A stretch of DNA of 64,000 nucleotides from Tillus elongatus (taxonomy: Eukaryota; Arthropoda; Insecta; Coleoptera; Cleridae): positions 58,188,288 to 58,252,287 of the forward strand of contig OZ023270.1 in NCBI GenBank assembly GCA_964006375.1. Reading direction: 5' to 3'. The position numbers and the translations under genes were made by a program. The notes beneath the pieces are model-generated. The model was not told the DNA's origin and ran no database searches. It saw only the letters and a program-made list of their open reading frames with translations. Below are positions 31,752-43,284 of this stretch, piece after piece (positions within the stretch are counted from its first letter, which is position 1; each line of letters begins with the position of its first letter).

Positions 31752-34700
31752 ATGGGAACTGTGAAGGGCCGAGACTCCAGCAGTTCCGCCCCAACGACAC
31801 CTCGGCCATTGACAGACGATCTCAAACTGACAACAGACCCATAGTCAGGACAAGGATAGGCCAGAAGTGTTTCAGTGCTTTACTGGACACAGGGGCGACC
31901 CGGTCCTTTCTGAGCGGTACCGCACTTGAGGAAATAGACGCAGATTATTTACAAGCCGTCTCCTTGCCAGACGTAAACACCCGCATCGCCGATGGACGAC
32001 TGGTCTCCGTACAACAAATGTACGTGACTGAATTGATGTTGGGTAGTAAGAAGATACAAGGGGAGCTGTTGTATCTGCCTCACCTCCCGGTAGACCTAGT
32101 GTTGGGGATGGATATTTTGGGGAAGTACGACTTCCGTATAGATTTACCGACCGCTAAAACCTACCTCGATGGAGAACTGCTGGCGTCAGCAACTCCACCC
32201 CCGCCCGTAGTTCCAATACATACTATGGAAACGAACACCTTGGGGGAATTGACCCCCCGAGAGCGACGTCAACTTGATCTGTTCTTGGAGAAAGAACTTG
32301 GATATTTCAAACAAATAACTGGCCCTACCGACCGAGTACAACATCATATTCGCCTGTCGAGGAGAGAACCTATTAAACAGCGATACCGCCCACAAAACCC
32401 GAAAATGCAGCAGGTCATTAACGACGAGGTCGACAGGATGTTGGAAGAAGGAATTATAGAACCTTCTAACAGCCCATGGAGCTCACCTGTGGTGATGGTT
32501 AAGAAAAAGGACGGGAAATACCGCTTCTGTGTGGACTTCCGGGAAGTTAACAAGGTTTCCGTCAAGGACGCCTACCCGCTGCCATATATATCGGGCATAC
32601 TCGACAAGCTTCGCCGGGCCAAGTACATCAGCAGTCTGGATTTGAAGCAGGGCTACTGGCAAATCCCTCTGACGCCGACAAGTAAGCCCGTCACCGCCTT
32701 TACCGTCCCGGGGAGGGGGTTGTATCAGTTCAAAGTCATGCCTTTCGGAATTCACTCGGCTCCAGCGACGTTCCAGCGGCTGTTGGATACCATAATAGGC
32801 CCCGATATGGAACCGCACGCTTTCGCCTACCTGGACGACGTTATCGTAATGGGAGAGACCTTCGAGGAGCACCTGGAGAACTTGAGGGAAGTGTTCCGAA
32901 GGCTGAGGCAGAGTAACTTGCAGCTGAACCCGGAGAAATGTCACTTCTGCAGGAAGTCGCTGAAATATCTTGGGCATGTTGTGACGTCGGATGGCATCAG
33001 CACCGATCCGGATAAAGTGGAGGCTATAGAGGCCATGCCGACCCCACGAACCGTAAGAGACGTCCGTCGATTTTTGGGGGTCGCCTCGTGGTACCGCCGT
33101 TTCATTCCGCAATTCTCACAGGTAGTGACCCCCTTGACCAAGCTATTGAAGAAGAAGAATCGATGGCACTGGGGTGAAGAGCAAGAAAGGTCGTTTAAAG
33201 ACCTGAAGAAATTACTCACTCAGACGCCGATATTGACCTGTCCGGACTTTTCGAAAGAATTCGTCCTGCAAACTGATGCCAGTGATAATGGCTTAGGCAT
33301 AGCTCTGACTCAGAACGTCGACGGGTCAGAGAAAGTAATCGCGTATGCCAGTCGGACGCTCTGCCCTGCCGAGAAAAATTATTCTGTGACGGAAAAAGAG
33401 TGCCTAGCGGTGGTATGTGGGATTGAAAAAATGCGCCCATACCTGGAGGGGTACCATTTTACAGTACTGACAGACCACCAATCTCTTAGGTGGTTGCAAA
33501 CGATTAAAACCCCGATTGGGCGTGTGGCCAGGTGGAGCGTATTTCTACAACAATACGACTTCACGATAAAATATCGACGAGGCGCACTAAACCGTGTAGC
33601 GGACGCCCTCTCCCGTTCACCGTTGGAGAGCTGTGAAGAGTCCGCGGAAGAGAATATTTGCTTCACAGAGGAGGAAGCAAGCTGTTCCTGGTACAGACGT
33701 AAGTTGGACCAGGTGGAAAGGAACCCGGAGGCATTTCCCGACTATTCCATCAGGGGCGGAAGACTGTACCGACATTTTTGGGACGCATACAACTTAAGCG
33801 AGCCCGAGCTGAGCGATCCCTGGAAATTGTGCATCCCTAAGGACGTGCGTGGCCGAATTCTACGAGAGAACCACGACGAACCGACCGCCGGGCACATGGG
33901 CATTTCAAAAACCATTGCCCGTATAGCTTGTCATTACTATTGGCCAGGGATGTTTCGGGAAGTTGCGAGTTATGTGAGGCAATGTAATCGCTGTCAGAGG
34001 TTTAAAGTCTCCCAACAACAGACCCCCGGGAAGATGCAGCCTTCCTCGAACAAGACACCATGGGAAACCGTCTGCGTCGATTTAGTGGGACCCCTGCCTC
34101 GGTCCAAAAAGGGGCACAATTTTATTATTGTCGCCCAAGACCGTTTCACGAAATGGGTAGAATGCCGACCGTTGAGGAAAGCCACCGCCCCCGCCGTCAA
34201 CAAAGCGTTGTTTGAGATGGTCATCACTAAGTTTGGCTGCCCCAGGACACTGATCTCGGACAACGGGAAACAACTAGTGTCCCATGAACACAAGGCCTGG
34301 CTGAAGGAGTTAGGGATAGCCCAGAGGCTGACCCCAATATACACTCCCCAGGCCAATGCTGTGGAGAGGGCGAATCGCACGCTGAAAACCATGATCGCTC
34401 AGTTTTGCGAGCATGATCAGCGACAGTGGGATGAAAGACTGCCTGAACTGGGGTTCGCCATCAACACGGCCAAACAGGAATACACCGGATTCACCCCAGC
34501 CTTCCTGAACTTCGGCCGAGAGCTGACCGTCCCCGGCGCGGTGCACGCTGATCGCGAAATACCGCCGGACAGTCAGCCAGAGGAGCCGGAGACGACGCCG
34601 GAAGAAATAGAAGACCGTCATAACCGTCTGAAGAAGCTGCGAGAAACATTCGAGTTAGTAAGAATGAATCTGGCAAGGGCGTTCACCCAACAAAGTCGCC

Positions 34701-35119
34701 ACTACAATTTGCGTCGCAGGGAATGGCAATGCAAAGTTGGTGAACAGGTGCTACGCCGGGAACATCCGTTATCACAAGGAACCAGTGGTTTTGCCGCAAA
34801 GCTCGCTGCGAAATATTCTGGGCCGTATACGGTGGTCAAAGTAGTGTCACCGGTGGTATATGACCTCCGGGATACCAAGGGCAAGCTGCTGAAGCACATA
34901 CATGTGAAAGATTTGAAAAAGTTTCATGCACCACAGCAGCCAGAGGCCGTAAATACGTCGCCGCCGCCAGAACTACACTTTATCCGTGCATATGCAGCAG
35001 CAGACGCATCCAGAATCGACGAAATTGTTCCCGTAAAACCAGAGTATTTACCGATGGCAGAGAAGAGTTTATGTTGTAGGTGTGGTCAGTCTGGACACAC
35101 CCGTTACCAGTGTGAGTAG
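31667..35119 (+). CDS. Gypsy Pol: protease, reverse transcriptase, RNase H, integrase, C-terminal zinc knuckle
   Basis: A 1150-codon intact frame; the natural start is by -1 frameshift from gag, not the ATG. The aspartic protease has DTGA at 74-77. The reverse transcriptase has YRFCVDFREVNK, SLDLKQGYWQIP, the PFGIHSAPATFQ segment and YLDD (388-391). The RNase H domain has LQTDASDNGLG and SVTEKECLAVV. The integrase has an HHCC zinc site near 735-775 and D, D, E near 805, 865 and 900 (VDLVGP, SDNGKQ, AVERANR). The last 15 residues hold CCRCGQSGHTRYQC, a CCHC knuckle (C1136, C1139, H1144, C1149), which is unusual at this position. No chromodomain was recognised. All catalytic motifs look intact. 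Confidence 0.95.
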   Translation: MSESTTTVLFTLWQDRSVIPGLQMSGKLDGNCEGPRLQQFRPNDTSAIDRRSQTDNRPIVRTRIGQKCFSALLDTGATRSFLSGTALEEIDADYLQAVSLPDVNTRIADGRLVSVQQMYVTELMLGSKKIQGELLYLPHLPVDLVLGMDILGKYDFRIDLPTAKTYLDGELLASATPPPPVVPIHTMETNTLGELTPRERRQLDLFLEKELGYFKQITGPTDRVQHHIRLSRREPIKQRYRPQNPKMQQVINDEVDRMLEEGIIEPSNSPWSSPVVMVKKKDGKYRFCVDFREVNKVSVKDAYPLPYISGILDKLRRAKYISSLDLKQGYWQIPLTPTSKPVTAFTVPGRGLYQFKVMPFGIHSAPATFQRLLDTIIGPDMEPHAFAYLDDVIVMGETFEEHLENLREVFRRLRQSNLQLNPEKCHFCRKSLKYLGHVVTSDGISTDPDKVEAIEAMPTPRTVRDVRRFLGVASWYRRFIPQFSQVVTPLTKLLKKKNRWHWGEEQERSFKDLKKLLTQTPILTCPDFSKEFVLQTDASDNGLGIALTQNVDGSEKVIAYASRTLCPAEKNYSVTEKECLAVVCGIEKMRPYLEGYHFTVLTDHQSLRWLQTIKTPIGRVARWSVFLQQYDFTIKYRRGALNRVADALSRSPLESCEESAEENICFTEEEASCSWYRRKLDQVERNPEAFPDYSIRGGRLYRHFWDAYNLSEPELSDPWKLCIPKDVRGRILRENHDEPTAGHMGISKTIARIACHYYWPGMFREVASYVRQCNRCQRFKVSQQQTPGKMQPSSNKTPWETVCVDLVGPLPRSKKGHNFIIVAQDRFTKWVECRPLRKATAPAVNKALFEMVITKFGCPRTLISDNGKQLVSHEHKAWLKELGIAQRLTPIYTPQANAVERANRTLKTMIAQFCEHDQRQWDERLPELGFAINTAKQEYTGFTPAFLNFGRELTVPGAVHADREIPPDSQPEEPETTPEEIEDRHNRLKKLRETFELVRMNLARAFTQQSRHYNLRRREWQCKVGEQVLRREHPLSQGTSGFAAKLAAKYSGPYTVVKVVSPVVYDLRDTKGKLLKHIHVKDLKKFHAPQQPEAVNTSPPPELHFIRAYAAADASRIDEIVPVKPEYLPMAEKSLCCRCGQSGHTRYQCE

Positions 35120-36464
35120 CCGTTAAATGCTCCCAAGGTGGAAAAGTGGGCAGTAGGCCCCGAGAATGTTCCTGTCAGGACCCAGGAAAACCAAATGTGG
35201 TCATGGAGAAGAGGAGTAGCGACAAGAGCCATGCAGTGTACGCCCCAGGTTGCAGGTGTAGCTACCCAGTGTAACCTGGTGCTGAACGACCGAAGCCATG
35301 GGAACTGCCGGAGTTGCCAACCAGCAAGCCCAACAGTTGGAGGCCACCTCATGAGATGGGTGCTGCTACCAGGGCAGGCCGTATCGTCTGGTGCCAGCCG
35401 GCGCTCCATGGACCCGACGCAGAGGGCCACGTGCGGCTGCACGACTGGATGGACAGACGACAGGTACTAGGTGCAGAGTGTGACACGAGAGTGTGGGACA
35501 CTTCTAGGAGTGCCACTCGACGGTGCACAAACGAGGAGACTGTGGGTGAGACTATCATTGACTATTATTTAGATTAAGCATAGTGTACTCAACCTAATTC
35601 TCAGACATTTTGTGCTAAGTTCCGTTCAAATAGCTCCCAATTCATTTGAGGCGGGAAGCTAGCAATTTCGGGTGTGTTAAATCTGAACGATTTGTTTATT
35701 TACGCTTAGGAATCCTGGTTAATTTAGTTTTAACTTGCATTTTCCTTTTTGATTATTTTCTTAAATTAAGCGATATTGCATATAGACGCGTCGCAGTGCC
35801 TCTACGGAGATAACTGTTCCGTATTTGTGTTTGGAGCATCGTTTAAATTTAGTTTAAGGATATATTTTATTTTCTGTTTACTTACGAACTCTAATTATTT
35901 AATTGTCCGTTCGAAAGTCCTTGATTTAGTTTAAGGATGTTTTATTTTCTGTTTACTTACGAATTTTAATAATTTAATTTTCCGTTCAAAGATGTTTGAT
36001 TTAGTTTAAGAATATTTCGTTTTTTAATTGTGAGATGTTGCACATACCCAGGGGTTATGATGGAAAATTTGACAGTATAATTTCCCTGGTGCGCCTTCTA
36101 ATTATCTGATTTTCCTTTGAAAAACGTTTCATTTAGTTTAAGAATATATTTATTTATTTTTAATTAAGAAATTTTGCGCATATCCAGGAAATACGGTTTG
36201 AAATTTGATATCATTTCTCCGTTACACATACTAATTATTTATTCTTGCTTTGAAAGATGTTTGATTTAGTTTAAAAGTGTATTGGGTAGGACTGCTTGCT
36301 TATATGAAACAGGAAAGAGAAACTTTTCTTTGAGGGTACATTATGTGCATTCTTTCTCGACATATTGGTATGCCTGTTATTTTCTTGTATTAATATTGTT
36401 ATATTGGGGACCAGAGGACCGGTGAGGTCGGGATGTGGAAGAAAAAACTTCGTTTTTTCTTTCA
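35120..36464 (+). other. Gypsy 3' non-coding region with a recurring motif
   Basis: No envelope gene. Short frames at 35138-35577 lack a signal peptide, membrane segment or domain. From about 35840 to 36275, TTTAGTTTAAG or close variants recur roughly every 60-130 bp (near 35848, 35927, 35998, 36131 and 36260), usually preceded by TGATT, marking a degenerate tandem array. Confidence 0.6.
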
Positions 36465-36480
36465 GGAGAAGAGAGGGGGA
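36465..36480 (+). other. Polypurine tract
   Basis: GGAGAAGAGAGGGGGA lies directly against the 3' LTR start and would prime plus-strand DNA synthesis. Confidence 0.85.
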
Positions 36481-38742
36481 TGTCACGAAGTGACGTAATG
36501 GCCATTAGAAATCTAATTAGTTAACAGGGGAATAGATCCGTACCATCCGTATTTAATTTAATTTATTTTGTTATTAAAACATTCAATAAAATATAGTTTC
36601 CAAAAACGTCGCGAGATCGGAGGAAGGGTAAGGAGTATAGCGGGTTGAGGTCGCCCAGGCGAGTCCTGCGGCATGCGAAACGATGAAAGCGGGGACGGAC
36701 GGGCTGGTCCACTGCATCAACCTACGCGCACCGCGTGCGGCGCATAAGCTTCGGATGACTGAGGCCGCATCGAGGTCTGGATATATCGACTGTAACGCGC
36801 TCGACAAGTTAGTTCTTTTTCAGCAGTCGCAGGGGCCGTCACGGAGAGGAAGCAGCCACCGTCCGCGTCTTCGTTCTTGGTGTTCGGTTTTATTGTGTGT
36901 TTCAGTAGCGAATCCAGCAGGCCGACCGTGGGAGTTTAGTTCTCTTTCAGCGAGCGCAGAGCCAGGTCACAGAGATGAAGCAGCCACCGTCCGCGTCTTG
37001 ATTCTTGGTGTTGGGTTTTATTGTGTATTTCAGGCCGGCCGTGGGAGAGTACGCCGCGATTCGTTAGGTGCACCAGCTTAGTAGAGTTAGCAGCTGTGGC
37101 AAGTAGAGAACGCCGTCTTCAGCAGGCCGCTCATTTCCGCTTTGTTTGGGTAGGTCGCTGTCTCTGTAGCAGTACGGTGGAGGGCCTGTATGAAAGGGGT
37201 TTTCCACGGATCGACGACTCTCTCTGGCGGCGAACACCTAGGCGCGCTTGGTGGCCTTCGCCAGAGGTGACGTTAAAAGTCCAGGTGTGGAAAAGATATT
37301 GAATGTTGTTGTGTTTGTTAGTGGTTTTATTTCAGAGAGACGGCCGCAAGGGAGCTTCGGATAAATAGGTCCATCGTTCGTTTCTGTCTGTATCCGCGGG
37401 GCGACCTGGGGGAGCCGGGGCTCGCGTTCCTTGGCTGGAGTCTTCCCGAGAGCGCGAGAGCACTGGCAAAGCGGCCGACTGCACGTTGATTTGAACCGGG
37501 GGGCGGTCTAGCCACGACCAAATCATCCCAAAGCGGTCTCCCGTGGCGCAGCTCTCGTGCTCCTGGATCTGGACGCCAGCGGGGATATTTCGGGCTGCAG
37601 TAGGTCTCCACCACTCCTGGCGATCGAAACAGTCTGGCGATACCCGGTGTCCCGACCGTCCGGCTGACATTATTGGGAAAACCTTGTCGTTTTCAGTCTT
37701 CGGGGGAAAAGCTTTATATGTTTCCGTCGGGAGACGCAAAGGGGTCGCGTTCCTGGGCTGGAGTCTTCCCGAGAACGCGAGAGAACTAGCAAAGCGGCCG
37801 ACTGCACGTTGATTTGAACCGGGGGGCGGTCTAGCCACGACCAAATCATCCCAAAGCGGTCTCCCGTGGCGCAGCTCTCGTGCTCCTGGATCTGGACGCC
37901 AGCGGGGATATTTCGGGCTGCAGTAGGTCTCCACTATTCCTGGCGATCGAAACAGTCTGGCGATACCCGGTATCCCGACCGTCCTGAAGGCACCGTCTGG
38001 AGGCTGTGTTTTCTTTTAACTTGATAGTGAGGACTTCCTTTATTTTGTCGAGGGGAAATTTCCATCTCCCTAGGGAGACACTTCCTCCGGTCGTAGAGAG
38101 TCTGTACGAATCCAACGCATGCTTGAGGGTCCGTAATTAACCGACCACCTGTCCGGTGCCTTGCTTTGGCGATCCTGGGACGCTTCTGCCCGCTTACAAC
38201 CCGCGAGTTTACCACCCCTATCCGTGATACCGTCCGTATAACTCGCGAATATTTCAGTTTCTGCCTCTGGTCTCTAATAAATTGATTAGTTGTCAAATAA
38301 GTTAGTTTAAACGTGGGGTATACCGGGAGAATCCCTTGTGTAAATATTTCTTTGTATATATTTTGTAAATATTTCCCCACCAATACTTTTGTAAATAGAT
38401 TATTTGTTTTATACGGTATTTCATTTAAAGCTTCCCAACCAATCCACCCCAACGTAATACGTAACATCCTGTTCTCTAATACATAGGCCATAATTAAGGA
38501 GTCCTGAGGGACTTCGCCTGAGGACTTAGGTGAACCCTGTCTCCACTGAAGTTTACCCCGGGTCCGTGTATCTGTAAATAACAACCGAGGACAGAGATAT
38601 AGTCCTGAGGGAGCGCAGCGTCTTCCTTTAAACCACGCTGCTGGCGCCTGAGCAAATCCCGTAAAAAGCCGTATTGATAAGGTTATCCCGTGGGAACCTC
38701 CCCATATTAGGGAAAGATAACCTTATCCCGATTTGACCCCTC

Positions 38743-38745
<3 letters not shown>
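36481..38745 (+). repeat. 3' LTR of the Gypsy element (2265 bp)
   Basis: Nearly identical to 27657-29923. Differences seen include a 2-bp change near 36893, A/G near 37622, C/A near 37784, and single substitutions near 38112, 38164 and 38516. Confidence 0.95.

Positions 38746-38808
<63 letters not shown>
38746..38808. repeat. (TA)n microsatellite, right of the Gypsy element
   Basis: About 63 bp of TA repeats; presumably the other half of the array at 27593-27656. Confidence 0.97.
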
Positions 38809-38811
<3 letters not shown>

Positions 38812-39025
38812 TATAAACGCAACAATGTAAGACTTGAATTTTAGTTTAGGATTCAAATTTTTTGGTAAGATTATGTGAACGATACAATACAGAATCACGG
38901 TTTACAGGTTATAAGGCAATAAAAGGTCAGTGACAGTAAATAAAGTCAATTAAATAGAGAAATTTAAATACCTTATCAGTTTACAAAATTGTCAGTTTAC
39001 AAGTTATAAGTACATAATCAAATAT

Positions 39026-39897
<872 letters not shown>

Positions 39898-40454
39898 TAA
39901 ATAAAGAAAACATATTTCAAAATTAAACATTTTCAAGGCTAAATTATTAATAAAAAGGCCTAAGTTAATTGAGGTTGCGTGTAGTGATATTGAAATTTAA
40001 AACAGGATCTAATATAATTGCAAAATAACGTATTCCAAATGATTTTAGGTATTGTTACAGCTAAAAACTGACATATGTAGAAATTAGAACTTACTTTAGG
40101 AGGAAAGTGTCTGTTGCATAATTATTATTAGCAGGGGACACACCGTTCGTAGACAGGTCTAATAAAATATCAAATTCTGGAAAAAGTAATCAAAAAGGTT
40201 GTACAAAAAAATGGTGGAAGTGACTGGCTAATGATTAAAATAAAATAAAAACATTGATTCCGTCTAGTATCAGAAATACAGCTGTAAAAAGTAATGTTAC
40301 CTGTTAGATAAGCAGAGTGCGAATTGGTATATAAACAGTTTGTTTTTAACAATATAAACTAATATATCTCGAGCAAAAAGACATATTTCACAAAATCTGT
40401 ATGAGCTGAAAAAGAATAGTCCAGTTATATTTTCAAGCTAAACAAGAACTATCT
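39898..40454. other. Intron sequence, nothing recognised
   Basis: No gene or repeat signature seen. Confidence 0.45.
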
Positions 40455-40550
40455 TGGACTTGGGTCATAGAGGCCCTAATTGGCGCTCATTTAAAAAAAT
40501 AATTTCGAAAGTCTCACCATCGTTACCTCTCTAATGAGAATTCACTAAAA
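40455..40550 (+). repeat. Fragment of the Helitron-like repeat, right end
   Basis: GGCCCTAATTGGCGCTCATTT and GAGAATTCACTAAAA match the sequence right of the (TA)n core to the end. The rest of this copy is absent. Confidence 0.6.
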
Positions 40551-40591
40551 TTGGAATAAAAATTTCTATATAATATAATATGCCCATTCAC

Positions 40592-42320
40592 TGAATTTCG
40601 CAAAACATAAATTTTCTCGAAATTTTCAAATAGAACGCACTATAAATTGGAACGTTATTAGATGAGCATTTTCATGGCCTTTTCAGCAATACCACGTTTG
40701 ATGGCCTTATTTTCAACGGTTTCAAACATATAAAGCATTAATTACAAAATTTATCATTTTCCAATATTTATGTAACTTATCTCAAAATCAAAGGGCGGCT
40801 TTGACAACACCACCTGACATTGGAAAAATTAACTTGGATATTGATAGGTAGCTTTTTTAGTTACCTGCTTTTTTCTTGATATCAGCAGGTTTTTACTGAA
40901 GAACTTATATCAATGGTGTACGTGATCGCTAAAAGTGATGGAAATTTTGCCTTAGCAAACAGAGTCTATAGGCAGAAATACCCTAATAGACAACAACCTC
41001 AGTTGATGGCATTTAAATTGGTGAAAGCTCGTTTTGATGCATATGACAGTGTACAGTATCGGAGTCCCGTAAGAAACAAAACTGTTATAAATGAAGGTAC
41101 GTCTGTAAACATCGCAGCCTCGGTCATTGAAAATCCACATATCAGTCAGCGACAATTAGCTTCGAATTTAAATATCAGTAAAACTTCTGTCCAAAGATGT
41201 TTTAAAGAAAACAAATATCACACATACCATCTTAGAAAAGTTATAGAAGTGTCTTCAAGCGATGGGCAGCAAAGATTGAATTTTTGTAGTTGAGCTCTCC
41301 AGGAACCAGGATTTCCTGCAAAAGTGCTATTTACAGATGAAGCAAATTTTTCAAACTGTGGAGGAATTAACATGCACAATTTGCATTATTATGCTGATAT
41401 AAATCCACATTTTTCGCGGCCAGTGGAGCGTTAGCATAGGTGGTCCATAAAGGTGTGGGTTGTAATTTTGAGTCCGTATTTAATCGGACCGTATTTTTTT
41501 CGATGCAACTCTCACTGGTGAGCGTTATCTAAATTTCTTGAATAATGATCTACCAGATCTGTTAGAAGAAATTCCTCTACAACTCCGGGGTGAAGTGTGG
41601 TATCAACACGATGAAGCGCCTCCACATTTAACAGGAGCTGTTAGAGCATTTTTAAACCATCATTTTGAAGAACAATGAATAGGTCGAGGTGGACCAACCT
41701 CTTGGCCCGCAAAATCTCCTGATCTTTCCAAAATAGATTTCTTTTTGTGGGGTGACATTAAAGGTAAAGAGTATGCGACCACCAACAACCAAGGAGTACA
41801 TGCGCGCAAGGATTTCAGAGGCTTTTAATTCTGTACGTGAAGCAACATTGTTGAAGGTGCAAAAGAATTTAAGACAGAGATTACAAATTTGTATCGATAT
41901 TGAAGGCTCCCAACTTGAACATTTGCTGCTTTGAATTTTTGTTGTTTATCGTGTGCATTTCGAGTTAGTGTTGTTCTTGTTGATTTAAACCTTGTTAGTA
42001 TATGCATTAAATGTTTAGCTCTTTTACATCACACACGCTTTCGTTTTTTTATACAGTATGTATTAAGGATATCACGTAAACTATTTGAAAATGATATAAA
42101 ATACAGGGTGTTGCTTATTAACGTGAAGTATTTACTTGAATTTATATAACAATGGCTAATTCCGTAATTGAGCCTTAATATCTTCGAAACCGTTGAAAAT
42201 AAAGTCATCAAAGGTGGTATTGCTCAAAATGCCATGAAAATGTGCATCTAATAACGTTCTAATATATAGGGCGTTCTATTTGAAATTTTCGAGAAAATTT
42301 AATTTTTGCGAAATTTAACA
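40592..42320 (+). mobile_element. Tc1/mariner-like transposon with about 155-bp inverted repeats, decayed
   Basis: The arm 40592-40748 (TGAATTTCGCAAAACATAAA onwards) is mirrored at 42164-42320 with moderate divergence, and a degraded transposase lies between. It is a different lineage from the element at 1-2375, with no similarity in the repeats. Confidence 0.78.
40913..41934 (+). pseudogene. Transposase pseudogene of the 40592-42320 element
   Basis: The first 126 codons (MVYVIAKSDGNFALANRVYR to QQRLNFCS) form the DNA-binding half, ended by a premature stop at 41291-41293. Beyond it, in shifting frames, are AKVLFTDEANFSNCGGI with the first Asp, YLNFLNNDLPDLLEEIP, WYQHDEAPPH with the second Asp, and GRGGPTSWPAKSPDLSKIDFFLWG with the third. 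Further stops occur near 41433 and 41676. It retains the second catalytic Asp that the intact ORF at 615-1694 has lost. Confidence 0.8.
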
Positions 42321-42327
42321 CAAACAA

Positions 42328-42397
42328 TACAATATTTTATGTCAGATCATTTCTATGAAAATTCACTACCATAACGCACTTGCAGCGTCCAGGCTTT
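42328..42397 (-). repeat. Fragment of the Helitron-like repeat, hairpin end
   Basis: CAGATCATTTCTATGAAAATTCACTACC followed by the hairpin ACGCACTTGCAGCGT matches the hairpin end of the family. Its orientation does not fit 40455-40550 as one copy split by the transposon. Confidence 0.6.
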
Positions 42398-42700
42398 AAT
42401 AGCTTTTAGCGATAACTGCGTTTTTCACGCAATTAATAATAGTATAGGGCACTTTGTTGAGTTTACTCTTAATGTATGTAGTTGTTGGTGCTACGTTTAT
42501 ATTTAGAGCTTTTTTTTACTATTTTTTGATATTCTTTCTGAAAATGCTTTTTGTTACAACATACCAAATTAATGAAGTTTCGCGAGGGTGGTATTCAATT
42601 CCGGTTAGAGCCTTTTGTTAGCATCGTCGTGATGTTTGTATTTTACTTTATGAAAATTATTTTATTTTGGTAGAAATTGTTAATAGAATTATATTTACAG

Positions 42701-42767
42701 AAACAGCAATGGGTGCAGAAGGAACCGCTCAAACTAGTGACTCTACCGTTGTTAAATACATCGACAA
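42701..42767 (+). CDS. Cytochrome P450 (CYP4 clan), small exon
   Basis: A 67-bp exon whose first two bases complete the Glu codon begun at 17010, giving ETAMG followed by AEGTAQTSDSTVVKYID. CYP4 enzymes have an E-TAMG motif at this place after DI-C, which confirms both junctions. Acceptor ATATTTACAG, donor GTAAGT. It ends with two bases of the Lys codon completed in the next exon, only 75 bp away. Confidence 0.9.
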
Positions 42768-42842
42768 GTAAGTTTCATGCAAACACATTACACACTGTAG
42801 CAAGAGGCGGGAAATATATTTTAACTTTTATGTTTTTTTTAG

Positions 42843-42969
42843 AGTTTTGGAAGTGGTATTTCTTCGGATGTTTTACATTCTTTATCATTTTGACTTTATA
42901 TTTAAACTAACGAAGTTACACAAGCAAGAACAAGAAGCGGTAAACTTCTTGCATAGCTTCACCAACAAG
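42843..42969 (+). CDS. Cytochrome P450 (CYP4 clan), middle exon
   Basis: A 127-bp exon encoding VLEVVFLRMFYILYHFDFIF, then KLTKLHKQEQEAVNFLHSFTNK. The pattern R-F-Y-DFIFKLT-H-Q-V-LHSFTNKV is characteristic of CYP4 helices F-G. The 75-bp intron before it is the only short one in the gene. Acceptor TTTTTTTTAG, donor GTAACT; phase 0 at its end. Confidence 0.92.
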
Positions 42970-43284
42970 GTAACTGTTTCTATTTTTTTATTGTATTTGT
43001 GAGGCATTTCATTTTATGCTTTTATTTTAAAACTTTTAATATTTCAAAAACAAATTTGAATATAAAAATCCAGCAAGAGAAGTCAGGCAGGCTTAAGTTA
43101 ACGTCCCGACCTCCAACCACAATGATCTAAAACATTTTCAATATACTACATACCCCACTTGCAATACTCAAAGATTTAAAAAAAATTTTAAAGACTATTT
43201 TTAGAATATGCTGGTTTATTTATTTTAGCTAGTCTTTTTGCAATAGTATTCAAATAAACACTATAAATAAAAATGTACATCATG
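42970..43284. other. P450 intron sequence, nothing recognised
   Basis: No gene or repeat signature seen before the LINE fragment. Confidence 0.5.

Larger units (their letters stand above)
27657..38745 (+). mobile_element. Ty3/Gypsy LTR retrotransposon, apparently complete
   Basis: An 11.1-kb element: 5' LTR 27657-29923, primer-binding site, gag, pol in a -1 frame, a 1.3-kb 3' non-coding region, purine tract and 3' LTR 36481-38745. Both LTRs begin TG and end CA. Pol order (protease, reverse transcriptase, RNase H, integrase) defines the Ty3/Gypsy type. No envelope gene. The LTRs differ at only about eight positions that I noticed in about 2.27 kb, so insertion is recent. It sits in a (TA)n array, which hides the target duplication. 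Confidence 0.95.

Noticed and set aside
32483..33112. 209-codon antisense frame
   Set aside because: Shadow of the Gypsy pol gene on the opposite strand.
35138..35577. Possible envelope or accessory gene after pol
   Set aside because: Two short overlapping frames without signal peptide, transmembrane segment, cleavage site or domain.
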